A stretch of 58,554 nt of DNA from positions 1-58,554 of the forward strand of contig CAJTGF010000029.1 in the NCBI GenBank assembly GCA_910575585.1, written 5' to 3'. The position numbers and the translations under genes are program-made. This stretch comes from Clostridiaceae bacterium. GTDB taxonomy: Bacteria > Bacillota > Clostridia > Lachnospirales > Lachnospiraceae. Positions 53,449 to 58,554 of the stretch are shown here, piece by piece. Each line of letters starts with the position of its first letter. Positions within the stretch are counted from its first letter, which is position 1. The notes under the pieces were generated by a model. That model was not told the DNA's origin and made no database searches. It worked only from the letters and a program-made list of their open reading frames with translations.

Positions 53449-54918
53449 ATGTCCCTAAAAAACATGCAGTCAATAATAAAAAAGTATAAAAGGATCATAG
53501 CTTGGGGAGCAGGAAGATATTTTGAACAATATCACTATTTACTCAACGGACAGATTTCTTATGTTGTTGATTGCAATATTAATTTGCATGGGAGGGACAA
53601 GAATGGAATCAGGATCTATCCGCCATCAAAACTGGAACAGGAACGACACAAAGAAGAGTGTTTGCTCGTAGTTTTTAATGCCCATTTCAGTGAAATTGTT
53701 GATGATGCCAAAAAGATAGGAGACTTTGATATTGTTGACATTAAAGCGCTTGAACTTTTATATAAGCGGACAGATCAGGAGGAGGCGGATGCGTTTAAAG
53801 ATTTTGGAAGTAAGTCTCCGGTATTGGTATGCGCGGGAATGCATGCTTTGTGGGATATAAATGGATCATGGAAGTTTATTGACGCTCAAAACAAGATTTT
53901 ACATTCAAACAATTTGGATACATTAGAAGTTGTTCCGCTTCCTTATTATCAGAAGGGGGATTGCGGACATATCTTTATAGCAATAAGCAGAAATGGGAGA
54001 TTCCTTGGCACGTTTTTATTAGAAGAATTTGTTAAGAGTCAGATAAAGGTAAATGGTTTGGTCATACACAGTTTATATTATTCTCATGAAATATTAGATG
54101 TATTGTTAAAAAGTGTGGAGGTCGAGCACAATATTCTATATTATGTTCATGATTATTATTGTATATGCATAAACAGATTTCTGTATGTTAATGAAACAAG
54201 CTGTTTGGATTCCACTGGAGAATTAAGATGTCAAACCTGTATTTACAGACAACAAAAAGAGTTGATTTCTGCTTTTCATAGAAGGTTATTTACAACATAT
54301 GGCATTAAGTTGATTGTACCGTCCTGGGATACAGAAAAAAGGATTAAAAAAGTATTTAATAACAATGAAGTTAGGGTAATTCCCCACATATCCTATCAAG
54401 AAAAGCAACAGCAAAGATTGAAATATACGCAAAAGATTGCTTATATTGGTTCTGCATGTGGAATTAAGGGTTGGAATGATTATAAAACTATTGTTAAAAA
54501 AATGAAAGATAAATACAAGTTTTATTGTTTGGGCAGATGTGGTAAAAACGATTATCTTGAGGGAGTTACCTATGTGGATGTAAACATAAAAGGTGAAAAT
54601 GGCTGTTTAAACATGATAGATTCACTAAAGAAATATGAAATTGATATTGTGTATTTAGGTTCTGTCTGTCCGGAAACATTCTGTTATGCTTATTATGAGG
54701 CATATGAAGCTGGTTGTTTTGTGATGACCAAAGAGACTAGCGGAAATACATGTGATCAGGTAAAAAAACATGGAAATGGATTGGTATTTAAATCCGTAGA
54801 CGATATGGTGAAATGGCTTGATGATGTGGAAGAAGCAGAAGACATGGTTCTTCAAATGAATAAAACTATTACAGATGTACAACCAGATGAAACGTTTTTA
54901 GAGCAGTTGTGGGGATAA
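53449..54918 (+). CDS. Glycosyltransferase with N-terminal Rossmann-like module
   Basis: 489 residues. N-terminal module: KRIIAWGAGRYFEQYHYLL, ISYVVDCNINLHG, GIRIYPPSKL, LLVVFNAHFSEIV. The remainder looks like a GT4-type glycosyltransferase: ILYYVHDYYCICINRFLY, SCLDSTGELRCQTCIY (Cys-rich insert), KLIVPSWDTEKRIKKVF, IAYIGSACGIKGWNDY and SVCPETFCYAYYEAYEAGCFVM. GGGAGGAG precedes the ATG. Acceptor and donor unknown. Confidence 0.82.
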   Translation: MSLKNMQSIIKKYKRIIAWGAGRYFEQYHYLLNGQISYVVDCNINLHGRDKNGIRIYPPSKLEQERHKEECLLVVFNAHFSEIVDDAKKIGDFDIVDIKALELLYKRTDQEEADAFKDFGSKSPVLVCAGMHALWDINGSWKFIDAQNKILHSNNLDTLEVVPLPYYQKGDCGHIFIAISRNGRFLGTFLLEEFVKSQIKVNGLVIHSLYYSHEILDVLLKSVEVEHNILYYVHDYYCICINRFLYVNETSCLDSTGELRCQTCIYRQQKELISAFHRRLFTTYGIKLIVPSWDTEKRIKKVFNNNEVRVIPHISYQEKQQQRLKYTQKIAYIGSACGIKGWNDYKTIVKKMKDKYKFYCLGRCGKNDYLEGVTYVDVNIKGENGCLNMIDSLKKYEIDIVYLGSVCPETFCYAYYEAYEAGCFVMTKETSGNTCDQVKKHGNGLVFKSVDDMVKWLDDVEEAEDMVLQMNKTITDVQPDETFLEQLWG

Positions 54919-54921
54919 AAA

Positions 54922-56427
54922 ATGAGAGTTAAAACGATTGCAATGTATTTGCCGCAGTTTCATGAGATTCCGGAAAATAACCTGTGGTGGGGAGAGGGAT
55001 TTACAGAGTGGACAACAGTTCGGCAGGGAAAGGCACTATACAGTGGTCACCAACAGCCCAAAATTCCATTGGATCATAATTATTATGATTTGATGGACAA
55101 AGGGACGATGGAAAACCAGGCTGTTATTGCGAAGCAGCATGGAATCTATGGATTCTGCTTTTACCATTATTGGTTTGATCAGGGAAGAAAAATTCTAGAA
55201 AAACCCGCGGAAAATTTATTAGCCTGGAGCGATATAGAAATGCCATTTTGTTTTTGCTGGGCAAATCAGACATGGGCCAGAACTTGGAGTAATATCAAGA
55301 ATGCAAATGCTTGGTCAGATTTATATGAAAAGAAGGCTGAAAAGGAAACGGAGAGTGTTTTGCTATGTCAGAAATATGGACGAGAGAATCTTTGGAAAGC
55401 ACATTTTGAGTATTTGCTTCCGTTTTTCAGAGATAAGCGATATATCAGGATAGACGGCAAACCATTAATGGTAATTTATAAATCGGATGATATTTATTCT
55501 CTTTCAGAAATGATAGATTATTGGAACAGTTTGGCAAGGCTTAACGGGTTTGATGGTATTTATATAATAGGAGAGAATTGTACTAGATGCAAAAGGGTTG
55601 ATGGAGTGATGCTGCATCAGCCGATGTCTGCATTTTTGGAACTTGTGCCAGATCATAGGGGGATAGACAAGGTTAAAATCTATGATTATGAATCTGTATG
55701 GAAGAAGATATTAGCAAGTTCAAAGAATCCTCTGAAAAAAACTTACTTTATGGGATTTGTTGGATTTGATGATTCTCCTAGAAGAGGAAGGAAAGGAACT
55801 GTAGTAGAATCTGTTACCGCAACAACTTTTGGGAGATATTTTGGAAAATTGATGGAGAAAAGTGAACAGTGTGGGAGTGAGGTTATCTTTGTCAATGCAT
55901 GGAATGAATGGGGAGAGGGTATGTATTTGGAACCAGATGAGAAAAATGGTTTTGATTTCTTGGAGGTTCACAGACAATTGTGTGAAACTGAGTTTAATGT
56001 AAAAGCGGAAGCTGAGATGTCGGAGATAAAGAATGGATTTGATCGCTGCAACAAAAATGGGAAACAAGTTAAAGCTTTCGAATATTATCGGTTGCTGAAT
56101 CAATGGATGTATTTAAAGGAAAGGGGAAGACATTTAGAGGAATATTTAGTAACTAATGGGATTGTTAAAGTGGTCATATATGGATATGGAGATTTGGGAA
56201 AACATTTGCTTCAAGAACTAGATGGATCTTGTGTGGAAGTGGTTTATATTATAGATAAAAATGAAAATGTTAGTGAAATGACAGGAAAAACGAAAAATAG
56301 ACCGGATTCGGTTGACGCGATCATTGTGACTCCTTTCTTAGAATTTGAAGAAATAGCGGAGTTTCTTCATAAACAATGGCGATGTAAGGTGATTTCTATA
56401 GAAGAATTGATAATGGAAAGCCTTTAG
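54922..56427 (+). CDS. WbsX/GH99-like protein with C-terminal Rossmann-like module
   Basis: 501 residues. The N-terminal ~355 residues are a WbsX-type domain: IAMYLPQFHEIPENNLWWGEGFTEW (split by typical spacing), HGIYGFCFYHYWFDQGRKILEKP, FCFCWANQTWARTW, GKPLMVIYKSDD and FVNAWNEWGEGMYLEPD. Such proteins sit in O-antigen and glycan loci as likely glycosyltransferases or GH99-like hydrolases. The C-terminal module is VKVVIYGYGDLGKHLLQEL, VVYIIDKNENV, VISIEELI, similar to the proteins at 50809 and 51450. Follows the preceding gene by 3 bases. Confidence 0.87.
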   Translation: MRVKTIAMYLPQFHEIPENNLWWGEGFTEWTTVRQGKALYSGHQQPKIPLDHNYYDLMDKGTMENQAVIAKQHGIYGFCFYHYWFDQGRKILEKPAENLLAWSDIEMPFCFCWANQTWARTWSNIKNANAWSDLYEKKAEKETESVLLCQKYGRENLWKAHFEYLLPFFRDKRYIRIDGKPLMVIYKSDDIYSLSEMIDYWNSLARLNGFDGIYIIGENCTRCKRVDGVMLHQPMSAFLELVPDHRGIDKVKIYDYESVWKKILASSKNPLKKTYFMGFVGFDDSPRRGRKGTVVESVTATTFGRYFGKLMEKSEQCGSEVIFVNAWNEWGEGMYLEPDEKNGFDFLEVHRQLCETEFNVKAEAEMSEIKNGFDRCNKNGKQVKAFEYYRLLNQWMYLKERGRHLEEYLVTNGIVKVVIYGYGDLGKHLLQELDGSCVEVVYIIDKNENVSEMTGKTKNRPDSVDAIIVTPFLEFEEIAEFLHKQWRCKVISIEELIMESL

Positions 56428-56433
56428 TTTAGG

Positions 56434-58455
56434 ATGCGAAAGATTGAGGAGAACGATTATTGGAGTGAAGCTGTGAAAAGATTACTCATATATTTAACCT
56501 ACGACAAACAAAATATCATAGACGATTACATCGGCTATTTCCTTCACTGCATGCGTCCTATTGCGCGCACAGTTATCGCCGTATGCAATATGCCCTACAT
56601 AGAAAAAGGTCTTCACAATCTTTCCGATCACGCAGACAGGATCTATTACAGGGAAAACAAGGGGCTTGACTGCGGCGGGTTTAAAGACGCGTTATGCCAA
56701 TTGATTGGGTGGGAACAAATACAGGAATATGACCAGCTGATTTTGGCAAATGATTCGTTTTACGGTCCTTTTGATGATATAAAGGCTATTTTTTCAGAAA
56801 TGGAATCAAGGCATCTGGACTTTTGGGGATTGATGAAGCGGGGAGAAGGGGCCTATGGGCTTACGGGAAAAGATCCGGAACATATACTGTCATTCTTTTA
56901 TGTATTTCAATCTTCGATCCTTCACAGCAAAGAATTTCGGGATTACTGGGAGAGAATGCCATATTACAAGGATTATAGGACTGTGGTAAAGCAGTATGAG
57001 CGGAAGCTGACAAAACATTTTTCCGATTTAGGTTATGCCTATGGCGCATATGCCAAGACAGAAATAAACGAATCCAGCAATCCAAGAAACCAGTTTTTTC
57101 AGTGTGATTATTTGTCTTATGAGATGATCACCAAAAGAAGATTTCCTTTTTTAAAGAGGAAACAGTTATCCTATAATCCTCTGTTTACTCAGACTCAGGA
57201 GAACCTTGCCTTGAGCATCGCCCATGTGGATCAGCATACGGCTTATGATGTAAACCTGATATGGAAAAATCTTATTCGGGTCATGGATCCGGCTCAATTG
57301 CAGAGAAGCCTGGGACTGCAGTATTTGTTAGAAGGCGGAGAAGGAAAAGGTCTGTCGGAGGCAGTTGTCATTGTTTGCGTCAGATGGCTGAACGCAGCGG
57401 ATATAGTATGTGAATATTTGGGGAGGATTCGGCAGATCTGTGATATCCGAGTCTATGGGGAGAACGAAGAACTGGTAGGACAGTATCAGAAACAAGGTTA
57501 TTCAGCGGTATTGTCTAGGAAAACGGACATAGAGATCATACAGGAAGCGGATACCGGAATGTATCGCTATCTGTGTCTGATTCATGACTGTGATGTGTCA
57601 TCGGAACAGATGCCTAGTTGCGCAGGCAAGTCTTATTTTTTTAATATATGGGAAAATCTGTTAAAGGATGCCGGTTATGTAAACAGAGTTGTAAGACTTT
57701 TTGACACAAAGCCATATATGGGCATGCTCATGCATCCGGTCCCTATTTTCAGTAAATGGATAGGAAGACTGGAGTGGGACTGGAGGGACCGGTATGAGCA
57801 GATATGCCGGTCTATAAGGGAACTGCATTTAAACGCGGTGACAGATCCGGAGATCCCTCCTGTTCATGTAACCAATAATTTTTGGGTGAGAACAGAGGTT
57901 ATAAAGTCTTTTGCCGAGAAGTTTGTCCCCTATGGGGAAAGAGAAGCTGTTTTGCCGGAAGTTTGTGAGTATTTGTGGACGTATGGAGTGCAGGACCAGG
58001 GGAAGTTAACAGGGATCGTGGAAAGTGTATTTTATGCTTCTATGAATGAGGTTAACTATCATTATTATCTGCGGACTTTGATGGGGTGGCTTTCTGAAAG
58101 ATATGGACCTCATGAAAAGCTTCACGAATTTAGGGAGATTTTTCAGGCGCAGACAGCGGCGGAGAGATGTAAGAAGAAATATGGCAGCTTTTACGTGTAC
58201 GGTACAGGGGAGATGGCGGAACGATGTTTTCCGTGGCTGAAGGAGGCTTCTGCTTTTATTGTGTCTGACGGACACCGCCAGAACCTGCTTTTTCATGGGA
58301 AACCGATCATCTGTTTGTCAGAACTTAAAAATACCCATGATTATGGAATCATCCTTTGCTTGAGTAAAGAGAATTGTGATAATGTGGTAGAACTTTTGGA
58401 GCAAAGGGGAATAAAAGAGTATTATTTTGTTTACTCACCAGTTTACAACTTTTGA
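56434..58455 (+). CDS. RgpF-like rhamnan synthesis protein with C-terminal Rossmann-like module
   Basis: 673 residues. The first ~290 residues show the rhamnan-synthesis-F pattern: LLIYLTYDKQNIIDDYIGYFL, YYRENKGLDCGGFKDAL, YDQLILANDSFYGPF, FWGLMKRGEG and FYVFQSSILHSKEFRDYW. A second region (about 310-560) is probably a second RgpF-like or transferase part (IREL-like region, VHVTNNFWVRTEV). The C-terminus carries the module FYVYGTGEMAERCFPWL, AFIVSDGHRQN. RgpF proteins act in polysaccharide side-chain or backbone synthesis. GC content rises again along this gene. Confidence 0.85.
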   Translation: MRKIEENDYWSEAVKRLLIYLTYDKQNIIDDYIGYFLHCMRPIARTVIAVCNMPYIEKGLHNLSDHADRIYYRENKGLDCGGFKDALCQLIGWEQIQEYDQLILANDSFYGPFDDIKAIFSEMESRHLDFWGLMKRGEGAYGLTGKDPEHILSFFYVFQSSILHSKEFRDYWERMPYYKDYRTVVKQYERKLTKHFSDLGYAYGAYAKTEINESSNPRNQFFQCDYLSYEMITKRRFPFLKRKQLSYNPLFTQTQENLALSIAHVDQHTAYDVNLIWKNLIRVMDPAQLQRSLGLQYLLEGGEGKGLSEAVVIVCVRWLNAADIVCEYLGRIRQICDIRVYGENEELVGQYQKQGYSAVLSRKTDIEIIQEADTGMYRYLCLIHDCDVSSEQMPSCAGKSYFFNIWENLLKDAGYVNRVVRLFDTKPYMGMLMHPVPIFSKWIGRLEWDWRDRYEQICRSIRELHLNAVTDPEIPPVHVTNNFWVRTEVIKSFAEKFVPYGEREAVLPEVCEYLWTYGVQDQGKLTGIVESVFYASMNEVNYHYYLRTLMGWLSERYGPHEKLHEFREIFQAQTAAERCKKKYGSFYVYGTGEMAERCFPWLKEASAFIVSDGHRQNLLFHGKPIICLSELKNTHDYGIILCLSKENCDNVVELLEQRGIKEYYFVYSPVYNF

Positions 58456-58554
58456 AATTTCCTAAAACCTGATAAAATGTAGTCTTCTACGACCTTTATT
58501 AAGGCAGAACAATTTTTAATAGTTTCGAGAAATCTCCCGAAACTGCATAAAATT
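58456..58554 (+). other. Non-coding end of window
   Basis: AT-rich; a short GTTTCG..CGAAAC inverted repeat (about 58523-58544) is seen. No terminator with a clear T-run and no gene start. Confidence 0.4.

Overview
The window looks like a chromosomal piece of a Lachnospiraceae-type (Clostridia) gut anaerobe. The evidence is the gene order infC-rpmI-rplT, rimP-nusA-rnpM-L7Ae-infB-rbfA-nrnA-truB-ribF-rpsO-pnp, strong AGGAGG ribosome binding sites, TTGACA/TATAAT promoters, and families typical of that group (DUF1292, SdpR/SdpI, bacteriohemerythrin, DUF4397). No rRNA, tRNA or CRISPR array was seen. Gene starts were chosen by ribosome binding site and family length. All calls come from reading the sequence only, with no database search.

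Layout. 1-1715: an IS4-family insertion sequence with 20-bp inverted ends; its right end cuts off one copy of a structured repeat. 2.0-15.6 kb: translation and RNA-metabolism core with structured leaders in front of infC, rimP and pnp. 15.7-18.5 kb: an AT-rich island with two unrecognised genes, one carrying a possible papain/C39-like Cys-His-Asp triad, plus a small basic ORF. 18.5-31.5 kb: ordinary chromosomal genes (bacteriohemerythrin, a broken LytTR regulator, lipase, gltX, a UvrD-type helicase, cobalamin adenosyltransferase, CYTH, MscS, Sel1 repeats, glycosyltransferase 51) with clear promoters and terminators. 31.5-32.2 kb: two head-to-head copies of a long hairpin repeat forming a ~630-bp palindrome. 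32.2-33.8 kb: a DUF523 gene and an SdpR/SdpI pair with a perfect palindromic operator. 34.0-35.7 kb: a TnpB-like protein that has lost all three RuvC catalytic residues but keeps its zinc finger, followed by a 363-nt structured non-coding stretch. 35.7-58.5 kb: a long surface-glycan locus, all on the plus strand.

The glycan locus encodes three steps towards nucleotide-activated D-glycero-D-manno-heptose: a GmhA isomerase, a GmhB phosphatase, and an HldE-like fusion whose two domains are in reversed order. Around them are a sugar epimerase, a DegT aminotransferase, a polysaccharide pyruvyltransferase with its FrhB-like partner, a radical SAM/SPASM enzyme, three methyltransferases, several glycosyltransferases, a WbsX-like and an RgpF-like protein. 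A Y-G-x-G-x-x-G type Rossmann module recurs in eight of these proteins, as a stand-alone protein or at either end. The locus is far more AT-rich than the core, which suggests transfer.

The strongest candidates for something undescribed are the nuclease-dead TnpB-like protein with its putative guide RNA beside the glycan locus (TldR-like), the covarying hairpin repeat family, and the repeatedly used Rossmann module in the heptose glycan locus.
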